A DNA stretch of 64,000 nt from Lineus longissimus (taxonomy: Eukaryota; Nemertea; Pilidiophora; Heteronemertea; Lineidae), in the NCBI RefSeq assembly GCF_910592395.1, contig NC_088308.1:12665001-12729000 (forward strand), given 5' to 3'. This document shows positions 32,346 to 43,189 of this stretch, one piece after another. The translations under genes were made by a program, and so were the position numbers. The notes under the pieces were generated by a model. The model was given only the letters and a program-made list of their open reading frames with translations, ran no database searches and was not told the DNA's origin. The stretch's first letter is position 1, and each line of letters starts with the position of its first letter.

Positions 32346-33948
32346 TTTTTAGCTCACCTGTCAGGTGAGCTAATACGATACCGCGGCGTCTGGCGTCCGT
32401 CGTCGTCGTCGTCGTCCGTCATTAACTTTTGACAAAATCGTGGCACGTTTCTTAACCGCTTGACCCCCTACTTGGTGTGTGGGTACCCCTAGGCAAGACC
32501 TTCCTTCAGAATGAAAATCAGCGCAATTTGACTGCTGGTCTGCCATATAGGGGTTGCTCTTTGAAAACCTATTTTTGTCATTTTGAAGCTTATGGTTAAA
32601 GCTAGAGCGATGAAAATTTTATGGTGGGTGTATCTAATAAAGGTACATCACATATCAGACAGGTCTTTGATTTGACCTTCATTTCAAGTTCACAGAGGTC
32701 GAACTCTAAAATTTCTTTGATCATGGCACGTTTTTTTGCTATTGGTCATAGACTCTCTAAATTTGATATGTAGACACCTATTGGGCATCTCTACATGTTG
32801 ACACGGATTTAGGTCAGTGTGACCTACTATTCAGGTATAAGTAGGTCAAAGTTAAAACAGCCCATTTTCTTTATTCCAGCAGATTGAAGTTTGAAATGAA
32901 GTTTTAGAGGTTGGCCTGATATAGAGGTTACGATATTAAATAGATTAATTTCGTTTCATATCACTAGGTGGCGGTATTGTGCAAAAATGTCAGTTGGCAC
33001 ATTGCCAGCAGTTTTGAATTTCGCGGTTCGAGGCAATCCGTCGGGTATCCCAGATGCGCAGTGTTGTACTGCGCCACTAGATCTGCATACTACAAGTATG
33101 GAAGACAGCCATTTTATGAATTTGAAGCGAGACGAAGAAGGAATTAAATCACCTTGAATCAATGCTAAAACTTAATCATCCGCTCTTCGGATGAGGTCGT
33201 ATGTGTTGATTACATTCTTGTGATTGGTTTGAGATTATCAGTTTGTCCTCATTGCCGGTTGTTTTAGAAAATTTTGACTGTGATTGGAAGGTAAAATGAG
33301 AAACTTGTCACACTGTTCTTCGGCTTGGGATGGGGATAGTCAATGCAGAGCCAGTTGGTACAAGCTGCCTTGCGAATCGGGGTGGCGTAATAATACTGTG
33401 AAAGAACAATAAAATGATGAATTGTAGCAGTGTGTGTCAGAAATTATGTGATTTCCATTGCATTTGACGATCCCAAAGTTTCGAGAGTATGGCAAAATGG
33501 CAGCTGGCGTCATTGGAGATTAGCGTCAAGCCGGAACCTTTCGTTACAATGTGGGCTTTTAAACACAAGTTAATAGTTTATAATCACCCAGACGCTACTC
33601 ATTAGGTAAACCTCTACTAAAAACACTTGCTTTAATTTTTGTAAACATGTCACGAGTGCTTAAAAAGAACCATTTTTGTGATCGTTTTTCGTCGCTGTAG
33701 AAATGTACACAGTCAGAGTCAGTCAGTGTGTCAACACAACAACGGTGTTAGTATACACATGAATCCATGATACACGGAGACACGAATGTAAACATTTGCC
33801 TGTTGGGTCGGAAGGAGTTCACCGTTACCGATCACTGCCCCAAGAAAGGTCATCTGAGCTGGTTGACTAAAGTAGATGATGATAATGATGAAAGTGTAGC
33901 GCAGCTGTCATCAGTGCTTTTATAGTTAGGCCTAGGCTAGCTAGCCTA

Positions 33949-34475
33949 TAGTCGGATTCATAAGTAAATGTCACTGACTGCCCTTTTGGGTCGCTGTGCA
34001 AAAACTATTAGGCCGATTTCTTCAAAGTTTGATTTTTCTTGAATCTAATTTCGGGACCCAACACAATTTCCAGGTAAGAGATTTGCAAATTATAAAGAAA
34101 AAATTGTCAACTTTGGAGCCCTTTGGCCATTTTGGGGGAATCTGGAGGGCCCGATTTTTTTTGATGGATAGTTCTAAATGAAACTTGGCAGCTTTAAAGA
34201 TACACACGAAAAAAAATTAACCTGAACATTTCAGCAAAATGCATCCAGAAATAAGCAGTACAGAGGAGAAAATGTCAAAATCAATACACTGGGCCCTACG
34301 TCAATGTACACCAATACATACAAAAAATTATTTCGTAACCATGGTTACTGAAATATGAAAATCCTCTTGGGTCCCGAAATTAGATTCAAGAAAAACCAAA
34401 CTTTGAAGAAATCGGCCCAGTAGTTTTTGCGCAGCGGCCCAAAAGGGCAGTGACATTTACTTATGAATCCGACTA
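33949..34475. mobile_element. TA-flanked TIR element, 527 bp
   Basis: TIRs of about 115 bp start TAGTCGGATTCATAAGTAAA at both ends, differing at few positions, and are flanked by TA (33947-33948, 34476-34477). A long TIR with a TA duplication suggests a Tc1/mariner-type MITE. The interior has no protein-coding signal. Confidence 0.75.
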
Positions 34476-35358
34476 TAGGGCTGTCTTGTAACTATGTTAT
34501 TGTCTCAAAAATGAATACAAACTGCTACCTAGTTACTCAGTACATCATATTCTATACTGTGCATTCCTTGCTTCAATTGTTCTTGTATCATATTTTTCAA
34601 CATTTCTCTCTAATCGCAAGCCGAGGATAAATACTCCTTTCATGATAGCGTATTCACACGCAATTCCACAGGTACATCCCATTCATTTGAAATTTCGACC
34701 AATGACAGCAGGTTTTACAAAATGTAAATGCGCTGTTTATTTTCAATAGTCACCGAATAGATAAGACACATGTTAACCCGTTTTAATTGGCCAGAAAACA
34801 TCTCTAACCCAGCTAGCAAATTACATGGGACCCATTTGGGTGCCAAATGGGCAATCTGGGTTGCCAATATGGGCCCCATCTAAACAAACCATATGGGGCC
34901 CAGATGGGAAACATGGGGCCCACTTCAACCATGTGGGGCCCATATGTGTTTTGCACCGTGGACGCCCATGTGGGTACCATCTGGGCAAAGTGGGGTAACT
35001 GGGTATGACGTGGGGGTTGCATGGGCAAGCACCACCTTAAACCCCTGTAAATCCCAGTTAGTGCCCACCTGGTCTGATGTGTTCTACACTTCTTTGAATA
35101 GTCTATGTCATCCCCAGACACGTTGTCTCAAAAAGGGATTGCATGGGGACACTGAGTTGAGTTCATTGAGAATGGAAAAACGAAACAAAATGTATGATAA
35201 AAAAATGAAAATATTTATTTGATTTCTATAATGAATTGCAGTTGATACTGAGTATCAACAATGTCAAAGCACCAATGTCATTGAATAAACCTGAGATTTT
35301 GTCCTGCATTTCCATGTTTTGGCAAGTCACTGTTCATCACTATGGTTATATAATATTC

Positions 35359-35582
35359 TTAATTGTCACTATCAGTATTTTGTGGCTCTGGCAGGGCAGG
35401 GTCATTTCCACCTGGCAATTGTTGTTCATTGACGACTTCAACTCCTCTCGCCGCACGTTTTCCTCCTAGTCCTCGATCACGCGCATTCGTGAACCATGTT
35501 GACATTTTCTCTGCGATGGCCTTGTCTGTTGACTGCTTCTGATAGGCATGTTTGCGAACACTTCCTGAAACCAAAGACGTAT
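35359..35582 (-). CDS. Transposon-borne terminal exon, copy 1
   Basis: After an acceptor (TTTGGTTTCAG, minus strand) the frame reads SVRKHAYQKQSTDKAIAEKM, then STWFTNARDRGLGGKRAARG and an acidic tail ending NTDSDN and TAA. The basic RDRGxGGKR motif suggests DNA or nuclear binding. It is probably the last exon of the accessory DNA-binding gene of this Harbinger-like element. Preceding exons were not identified; the stretch 36600-36720 (upstream on this strand) may contain one. Confidence 0.4.
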
Positions 35583-35981
35583 AGTGTAACAGTATTATGT
35601 ACATCACAATAGTTTTCTGACAAGGCTACGAGTACTACTACACAGGTCTACAATACATGATCATGATAAAACAGCAAAACAGGTAGGCAAGACACACTGC
35701 ACAGTGTATTTTCACGTACATAAATGTACACAGTTAAATGTACAGTGTAGCATGTACAGTTACAGTACACTAGCAGCCTACAACGAACGGGATATCACAA
35801 CAAAAACATCAAAGAATCTGCAGGATTGTATTGAAACAAAGTGTATAAAGCACACAAACATCAAGATTGGTGCTTTAGTAGACAAGGTCACAACTAACCT
35901 GGCAAACAAAAACCTGAGATTTTGTCCTGCATTTCCATGTTTTGGCAAGTCACTGTTCATCACTATGGTTATATAATATTC

Positions 35982-36205
35982 TTAATTGTCACTATCAGTG
36001 TTTTGTGGCTCTGGCAGGGCAGGGTCATTTCCACCTGGCAATTGTTGTTCATTGACGACTTCAACTCCTCTCGCCGCACGTTTTCCTCCTAGTCCTCGAT
36101 CACGCGCATTCGTGAACCATGTTGACATTTTCTCTGCGATGGCCTTGTCTGTTGACTGCTTCTGATAGGCATGTTTGCGAACACTTCCTGAAACCCAAGA
36201 CGTAT
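35982..36205 (-). CDS. Transposon-borne terminal exon, copy 2
   Basis: Second copy of the same exon, identical in protein over the exon, following acceptor TTGGGTTTCAG. Two copies would act as alternative last exons if the gene is transcribed. Confidence 0.4.
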
Positions 36206-37329
36206 AGTGTAACAGTATTATGTACATCACAATAGTTTTCTGACAAGGCTATGAGTACCACTACACAGGCCTACAATACATGATCATGATAAAACAGCAA
36301 AACAGGTAGGCAAGACACACTGCACAGTGTATTTTCACGTACATAAATGTACACAGTTAAATGTACAGTAACAGTGTAGCATGTACAGTTACAGTACACT
36401 AGGAGCCTACAACGAACGGGATATCACAACAAAAACATCAAAGAATCTGCAGGATTGTATTGAAAGAATGTATATAAAGCACACAAACATCAAGATTGGT
36501 GCTTTAGACAAGGTCACAACTAACCTGGCAAACAAAAAACTATTCTAATCAATGAAATTATGGGAAAGTTTCTCTGCTTTTTGAATACTGGCGTGAAGAA
36601 CAAAATCAAATATGGCGGCTGACAATGGCGTGCAAGGAGGCGACAATACTCGTCCCCATCAGCTCTTTCAGCTCCATTGGAGACGCACGATGCACTCGGA
36701 GGCCAATGGGGACGATTTTGATTTGCTTTGGCGCCAAACAAATTTTGTAAAATGCCAGCTTTACTCATAAATTTTATAAAACATATTTCATTATCATAAT
36801 CTTGAATGGGCCTCATGTAAACCCTTTATTTTTAAAACATATAATTGGAAATTCTCGGATGTGGGATTGATATGGGGTTCATATGGGATACATTGGGCTT
36901 ACAATTCTCAATAGATCCCCATATCAACCATCGCAAACCCACATGGGGCCCATAACTCAAAACCCATATGGGCTTTCCCATATGGGCCCCACATGGTGAA
37001 ATCCCATGTGAGATAAACCATCTTGGTCCCACATGGGTTACATGTGGGCCAGATGGGACCCTGCTTGCCCAGGTAAAACCCATGTGGTTCCCATATGTTT
37101 TGCTAGCTGGGTAAGCTTCTCCCACAAATAACGATTCACTTATTCCAACGTCAGTAACATGTGCACGCGGAAAACAATACGACTAACTCCACTTTTTCAA
37201 GACAAACTACACCATCCCACAACTATTGCTTGATTAACCCCTAACAATGACAAGTTCTTCCTCATACTCTCCCTTTCATATCGACAGGTGAGCACAATGG
37301 CCCTGGCCATTTCATTTACCCAGTGATTT

Positions 37330-37498
37330 CCTGGTGCCTTTTTTCCAGTGCCTTTTTTACCCAGTGCCTTTTTTTCCTAGTGCCTTTTTTACCTAGTGCC
37401 TTTTTTCCAGTGCCTTTTTTACCTAGTGCCTTTTTTTCCGTACCTTTTTTTCCGTACCTTTTTTTCCAGTGCCTTTTTTTCCAGTGCCTTTATTACCG
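37330..37498 (+). repeat. Minisatellite arm (CCAGTGCCTTTTTT)n of the fold-back element
   Basis: Reverse complement of the array at 31700-31885. Outside it, GGTAATAAAGGCACTG on the reverse strand matches the left arm's outer edge (31699-31714), marking the end of the fold-back. Confidence 0.7.
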
Positions 37499-37715
37499 TC
37501 TACCGTACTGAACGCGCCACACATAAGGCATTGAAGCCGAGGCTGATAAAGTGATGGCCATTTTGCGAATGTATACAGAGTGTGTACGTTCACTTCAAAA
37601 CATAGTTCCAATCTAAATGTTTCATAACAAGCAGTTAGAAAGTGGCATTTCCCTATTTTTTGATTCTCATGTCAACATGTCGTTTTGTGGGGTTATTTTG
37701 TCTAATTCTTATTAA

Positions 37716-38424
37716 CCACTTAACTGTGGAATTTTTTTTCTGTTAACCAACCCCCAGTGGGGGATAAATTAGGCGAAAAATACAATTTTTTTTCAGTAAG
37801 TATGTTTCATTCACCTTATAACACAATGCCTTGTAATTTCTGGCCATTTCTTTGCTAGATTTACTACAGAAACATGTGAAATAGTATGTCAACTTGTGTT
37901 TTAGGCAATAAAGTCTCATTTTTTACCATTTTGGGTGTTTTACAGTAACTGCTAAATGTCATCATCAAAAAACAGTTCAAAGTACTGCACTGGATCATCC
38001 TTATCGGCAACATTAGCCTTCCACCCTGGTACAGCAGTAAACTGAAACCTGTCACGACGCTGTCAATTTTCTGTCCAAGGAGGTTGATTTTGAATTACCC
38101 GTGCTTGAACTGGGTTGCCACGGCGACCACCTAGCAGATGCCCGCCATTATCATCACTGATCCAAAAGATTGACATCCAGAACACGCCTCACCTTTTGTG
38201 GCGCTGCCATTTCCGGGAAATCGCCGACAGTGCTGCCAAACCTCAATAAAACTTGAGACTAAACATCGACGAACTTCGGGGAATCCCCATTGACGATCAT
38301 GGTGTTGCATAGAACTGATATGACTACTAGAAAATAATTACAACAGTATTACGAGATATCTCGTCATACCCAGTAGCAGTGCACATGTGCATGACGAGAT
38401 ATCTTGTCCTGCACAGTTAAGTGG
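37716..38424. mobile_element. TTAA-flanked piggyBac-type remnant
   Basis: The inverted ends CCACTTAACTGTG are flanked by TTAA on both sides (37712-37715, 38425-38428), as for piggyBac. Near the right end a strong palindrome pairs ACGAGATATCTCGTCAT (38350) with ATGACGAGATATCT (38389). A short piggyBac-like coding fragment lies on the minus strand. Confidence 0.75.
37957..38055 (-). pseudogene. piggyBac transposase N-terminal fragment
   Basis: One minus frame reads FTAVPGWKANVADKDDPVQY then FELFFDDDI and a stop. This matches the 'P..YF.LFF.DE.' start of the DDE_Tnp_1_7 (piggyBac) domain. The catalytic Asp region is missing, so it is a deletion derivative. Confidence 0.5.
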
Positions 38425-38428
38425 TTAA

Positions 38429-39590
38429 TATTGTTGATAAAAGACACGTAGAGAAACCCAGATTCATGCGCTCAGTTCATCTACGTATGGTATACGTTTT
38501 GACAGAAAACCAGGGTGAGTTTTATCTGTATTTTCTCTTGATTTGCTAGGTACAATTGGCCATGACAACTGTTATTTGAAAAGTCATAGTATAGAATGAC
38601 TCCCGTAGCTTGTTAACATAGGAAGTGTTACTGTTTTTGGCTTTCTGTCTCATTAAATTTGCTCAGTCATTGAGTCGAAGTCGAAGATCAAAACACACAT
38701 GAACGCCATAGGCCTAGTACATTTTATACACAAAACAGTGTTGCAAGAAATTCTTCCCAATCATCAGAATGAAATAATCATAATACTTCACAATTATCTG
38801 TCACACATAAATATAACAACTGCAGGAGAATGACTTTGAAATCCAGACAAAACTTTGTTATAAGAATAGCGTCTTTGTATTTATAAACATCACCGACGTA
38901 ATCAAAAGAAACCCAAACGCAACAAACATGGCGGACCGCTTCACAAGAAGTTGACGTTTTCTCATGTTTCTTGTCAAAATAACAATGATATCGTACACCT
39001 TAGATAGTTGAGGCAAGACCACCATTGATTTTTTAAGCCTTTTAGCATTTCAATTGTCAATTTTTTGACCGCGAAGCATCAAATACTGCGTGGGGTTGTG
39101 AATCTCAAATTTTGATATGATATTCCGGACAGTCGGGCAAGTGAATGGTGAAAAGTAAACTGGTAGTTGACCACGGAAATATTCTGATAATCGACAAATT
39201 AGACAGACATTGATATTTCCACTCTTTTCAGCCAACTGGCAGGAAAATCTCAAAACACGCCCCCTATCACCAAATTAGCAAAACTCGAAATTAATTTATC
39301 ATCAAATAATTTATTTGTATCTGTAGACTTGCCACAGCAAATATTTAGAAAACCGCGAGGAGCTGCATGAACTGGGCCTACATTATTTACCATACATTAC
39401 AGTTACATACCTGATACCGGTTGGCCCTACATGAACAAATGCAATACACTGCAACATATGTGCAGCGAAGTAAAGTATGCATTGCAAGTCATGTGTCCAA
39501 ACTCTACCAAGGTGAACGTTAGTAAATAAGGGTGAACTTTTTCAAATTTATTAATTTTATTTTATCCCCCCCCCACCAGTTCACTAGTTT
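38429..39590. other. No recognised gene or repeat
   Basis: No motif-bearing ORF, splice pair or terminal repeat was recognised on either strand. Confidence 0.45.
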
Positions 39591-39646
39591 TTAGCTCAGC
39601 TGAAAAGCTGAGCTATTCATATGAGTAAATGGTAGGATGAGTGTCC

Positions 39647-39701
<55 letters not shown>

Positions 39702-40100
39702 CGTTAAACAGGCACGTTTCAAAACTATGGCGGATAGGCGATAGATTTTCCCTCTGAGGCGTTGAGACCCTTCAGGACTCCTGAATAGACCAAATGTGGG
39801 TCCGGCAGGATGAGCGGTTTGGCCACTAGGTGGCACCGAGCGAAATTTTCCAAAAACTTTTCCAGCAGCTGATTTCTCAGTTGGGGATCATGAATCAAAT
39901 CTAATTTTATAGAGCAAAGCTTTCTCTTTCATTATCAATAGGCGTGGTTCATGAATTTCTCACCAGGTGGTGTTACTGGCGCAATTTAGTGAGCACCCCC
40001 AAGAAGAGCATTTTAAATTTCGCGCGAGTTATCCCACGTCCAATCACACGTGCAGCGAACGTCACGTCTCGAGTCTGCGCAGTTCAGACGTAAGGAGACC

Positions 40101-40890
40101 ATGCTATGGAATAGATCGCGTTCTGTCAATTCAGAGGTAAGTTCTCATTAAATTCACAATTTCATAGGCGATAATATTTGGCTTCTTGTGTTATTGCATG
40201 TTGATGACATTAGGGAAGGCTTGGATTGTTTAATTGGATGTGATTAATTTGAAATAGTTCGTCGACGATCGTTGAAAAACGATCTGCGAAATGCAGCTTG
40301 GTTGGTCTGAGAAACGATGTCAAAGTCCGGCTTTAAATCATGGATTTCTCAACAAATAACTCTTGTCACATAGCAGAACTAATGTGAATAAACAAGACAA
40401 TAATAAACATCGTTCTGATATCATCGGGTAAGGTTGCCAATGTACATAAACAGTGTAATTGAGGATCGACTCCAGCGATTTGAAATGTCAACAAACAATA
40501 AATGCGATAGCGGATACACACTGACACTTGCACACTGTACATAGCACAATGCTTCAAACGGGGCCGATTCATCACTCTTATCACAATGTATTCTCAATCA
40601 TATCAATGAACTTCCTTGATCATTCGGCCCTAGGCCTAGCGCCTTATCAGTTGTTGTTGGCCTTGTATTTGATATAAAACTTGGCTAGCTTACCTATTCT
40701 ATCAAAATTAAAATGTTATCTCCTCATCATGTTTTGCAGGACAGGAATGATCTGCAGCTGCATTTGAACATATTTGGTGACCACATCTCAAAGATGACCA
40801 AGAGAGAGGATCGAGCTATGACTTTGCACATCCCATCGACTTCGGTGTTCACCAGTGCAATCATCAGAAGAGCCAGGCAATTCTAGTATT
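40101..40890 (+). CDS. Small two-exon gene, unknown product
   Basis: Exon 1 (40101-40136) encodes MLWNRSRSVNSE and ends at GAG|GTAAGT. Exon 2 starts after TGTTTTGCAG (40740) and reads, in phase, DRNDLQLHLNIFGDHISKMT, then KREDRAMTLHIPSTSVFTSA and IIRRARQF to a TAG near 40888. An AATAAA follows at about 40931. The total is about 61 residues. Consensus donor and acceptor, phase agreement and a downstream poly(A) signal support a real transcript. I do not recognise the protein. It may be a host gene fragment captured by the enclosing repeat. Confidence 0.4.
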
Positions 40891-41066
40891 CAAGTATTTC
40901 ATTCTGTAATACTTACCTCAAAATTTACTAAATAAAGAAAACCGCATGTGGCAGTTGGCTAAAAAAATCAAGTCTATCTGTTTAAAGTTTTTACTTGCTA
41001 TCATTATTATCAACATTTCAATGGTGGCATTCTGCTAAGGTTTGTTAAGAGTTTCACTTGACTTAG

Positions 41067-42405
41067 GTGTACACTAGTAAAATATTAGCAACATTTTACC
41101 AACATTTTACCAACATTTTACCAACATTTTACCAACATTTTACCAACATTTTTACAACAATTTTGCAACAAGCCCTTCAAGGCCCTGTGTTCACTAGCAA
41201 CAAAATTGCAACAAATTAGCAACATTTTTACAACATGTTGGTAAATTGTTGCAAACTTTTTAGTGGGAACAAAGGGAAATAGGTATTTTGGAGGGAAAAT
41301 GGATGATTCCAAGGAGAGAAGATGTGTTTTGAGTGCTTCTGCAGCAATTTTAGCTGTCATTGTTGAGAGACGGAAGAGGCGGCGAAATAACCAAAGAGAA
41401 TATGGACCAGGCCCTGGATCAAAATGAGGGTGGATGATGGGGCATACCACTGCCTGTTAAGGCCGCGTATCCATAGGGTATGCCCTTGTGTAGTGTGGCG
41501 TTATGGCGTAACAGCCTTGTGACCTGGCACTATGCCCTGCGTCTCCATTGGATATTCCTTTTTGGTCATGTAGGCCTTTGTAGTCCTCATTTCGCAGCGG
41601 TCAATCGCGTTTATCCGTACGCTGTCATTATTTCAGAAGACAATTTCTTATGAATATTGAAAATGAAAATACAAGTAACTTGTATTTTCACTTGCAACAT
41701 CAAATTGACATGTACATGTATATAAAACTTGACTTTTAAGCAACAAATTACAGGTTCGTGCTTGTTATGATAATCATCAGTTTCGGGGTCCCAGAGTAGT
41801 TCCCGTTGATGAACCTCTTGAATTAATTTCGCCTCAGACATTGCTTCCGTGTTGTTCACTCGCAAAAGAATGGACATGTTCAATCCCAATATGGGCCTAT
41901 ATTCCCAATCCACAGTGCATATATGCCCGCAATGTGACACGGCATAACCTATGGGAACGATCAATAACACCAACGAAGGTTCATTGTCCGTGTGGCGCGC
42001 CAGGCGGTAAAAAGGGAATGTTGTGCAGGGCACGGAACAGCCTATGGATACGCAGCCTAAAGGAGTTGCGGCTGACTGACAAGCCGTCATACAAAAACTT
42101 CTAGAAAAGGTTTCATCACCCTACGAAGCAAGACACTCACTTGAGAGTTGCTATACCTGCTTCTTGTTCAAGTCACATGAACTCCGGTAGATCACATGAC
42201 GCAAATCCTATTTCTGATTGGCTGAAGAGTTTGCAACATTTTTACAACATGCAACAAAGAATTGCATTGCATTTAATTTGCAACAATTTTACAACATGTT
42301 GTAAGACGCGTTTTGCTCTGTACACACTACGCAACATTTTTGCAACATTTGTTGCAACTGGAAATGTAAAAATGTTGCTAATATTTTACTAGTGTACACA
42401 GGCCT
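41067..42405. mobile_element. TIR element with (ACATTTTACCA)n subterminal repeats
   Basis: The ends share TGTACACTAGTAAAATATTA in inverted orientation. The left end then has five tandem CATTTTACCAA units, and both ends are rich in TTGCAACA/TGTTGCAA motifs. On the plus strand at 41299 a short frame reads MDDSKERRCVLSASAAILAV then IVERRKRRRNNQREYGPGPG. This is like the basic N-terminus of Harbinger-group transposases, so it is probably a deletion derivative. No clean target duplication was found. Confidence 0.55.
41461..42057. mobile_element. TAA-flanked MITE nested in the preceding element, 597 bp
   Basis: The ends GGCCGCGTATCCATAGG and (right end reverse complement) GGCTGCGTATCCATAGG are inverted, and TAA flanks both sides (41458-41460, 42058-42060). 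Subterminal TATGCC motifs repeat in both halves. Harbinger-type by duplication size; no genes. Confidence 0.7.
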
Positions 42406-42559
42406 TTAGGCAATAATAGAGTTGGGTAGAGCATTTGGTTAATGTTACCCTTTTAGTTAGGGAAACTGGTGCCTTCTGCATTAGGTGGACCCCACTTACT
42501 CATCTGTCAGACCGGCCTCACACGTCTGCAGTAGAGTTTAAGGTCCAGTCTGCGAGATT

Positions 42560-42760
42560 TACCCATTTCTACCCAGCCAAAAGCGGGTGATTGGGCTAGT
42601 CTCTCCATGTGATTCAATTCACATGGATTCTTGTGCCCCGGTGCTGAAAGGATCCCTTCACAAGGGCAGACTACATCCGGTGGCACTGAAGTATGGAAGA
42701 AAGACAGAAGACGACCAATTTGCGAAAAGGATCATCATCATCATCATGGTAACAGCTGAG
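42560..42760 (+). mobile_element. Possible SINE/LINE 3' end with (ATC)n tail
   Basis: A GC-richer stretch (GTGCCCCGGTGCTGAAAGGA ... GACGACCAATTTGCG) ends in ATCATCATCATCATCAT, the microsatellite tail style of non-LTR derived repeats. No clear A/B box was found. Confidence 0.35.
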
Positions 42761-43189
42761 GATGAATCATGTTGCTGTGTGTAGAATTGATGGTCCAATA
42801 TAGGTTAGGTTATCTGTTTGCGCACACATTGCAAGGGTGGAGCTTGCTTGAAGTAGATTGCGCCAGTCTACCGTAATTCACTGTTACACATCCAGAAGCT
42901 AATATCCTTAGGCTTTGAGTCCTTAGTTTAGTAGAGTTTGACGAGTAATGTAATATATACGAACAACGCAGCAACAACTCAGCTGAGCGCCAGGCCCTTG
43001 GGCCTCTTGTTCACAAAAGTTTTGATCTTTTTTTGTACATTTATGTTTTACCTTATCACCAACGTGAACAGCAAGCCATACAGGGCTGTCTATCCTCTCA
43101 CGGTTTTCGCGTACCAGCACAGACGACTCATTGTTTTTGTAACATAATCAGGAATGTTGATAATAGATATCTTATTTTGATGGTGTTTT

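Larger units (their letters stand above)
35290..36530. repeat. Tandem duplication, two ~623-bp copies
   Basis: The copy from CCTGAGATTTTGTCCTGC at 35290 repeats at 35913 with few differences (e.g. ATCAGTATTTT/ATCAGTGTTTT, a few small indels). Each copy includes the same minus-strand exon, so the exon count was doubled by segmental duplication inside the transposon. Confidence 0.85.
34808..37111. mobile_element. TAA-flanked Harbinger-like element with CCCATATGGG subterminal arrays
   Basis: The termini CCCAGCTAGCAAA are inverted at both ends, and TAA flanks each (34805-34807, 37112-37114). About 280 bp at either end is dense in CCCATATGG, ACATGGG and GGGCCC motifs in both orientations. The interior carries a duplicated minus-strand exon (35359-35582, 35982-36205). 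No transposase was found, so it is either non-autonomous or has lost it. Confidence 0.7.
32346..37316 (+). mobile_element. Large family-A HINE-like composite element
   Basis: The head TTTTTAGCTCACCTG-T-CAGGTGAGCT is a perfect 10-bp hairpin, followed by GTCGTCGTCGTCGTCC and GGCACGTTTC (32446). Degenerate monomers carry AGTTCACAGAGGTCG (about 32690) and CACTAGGTGGCGG (about 32963). The end is GGTGAGCACAATGGCCCTGG with CCATTTCATT (37287-37316). Two TIR elements (33949-34475, 34808-37111) account for much of its 5 kb. It sits in the right arm of the fold-back element. A 40-bp imperfect direct repeat (GATTTCCTGGTGCC...) stands on both sides. Confidence 0.55.
39590..43011 (+). mobile_element. Family-B HINE-like composite element carrying a small gene
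   Basis: The head TTTTAGCTCAGCT-gaaa-AGCTGAGCT is a perfect hairpin, followed by about 14 GTCT repeats, GGCACGTTTC (39711) and a CTCF-like CCACTAGGTGGC (39823-39834). A matching family-B tail in the same orientation ends at 43011 (AGCTGAGCGCC, hairpin AGGCCC-TT-GGGCCT, CTTGTT). If head and tail belong together the element is 3.4 kb and encloses a two-exon gene (40101-40890) and two nested TIR elements. Pairing of head with tail is inference. Confidence 0.4.

Noticed and set aside
34893-35121. Trp/Gly/Pro-rich ORFs on both strands (MGPRWETWGPLQ and its mirror)
   Set aside because: They are translations of the CCCATATGGG subterminal array.
37323-37611. Hydrophobic PSAFFPVPF-repeat ORF and its antisense KGTGKKG ORF
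   Set aside because: Both are the minisatellite arm of the fold-back element.
39591-39836. ORF with repeated TDRQ
   Set aside because: Translation of the (GTCT)n microsatellite in the family-B head.
42923-43120. Minus-strand frame reading ENRERIDSPVWLAVHVGDK before a GTAAAA donor
   Set aside because: It looks somewhat exon-like, but no acceptor, partner exon or family was identified.
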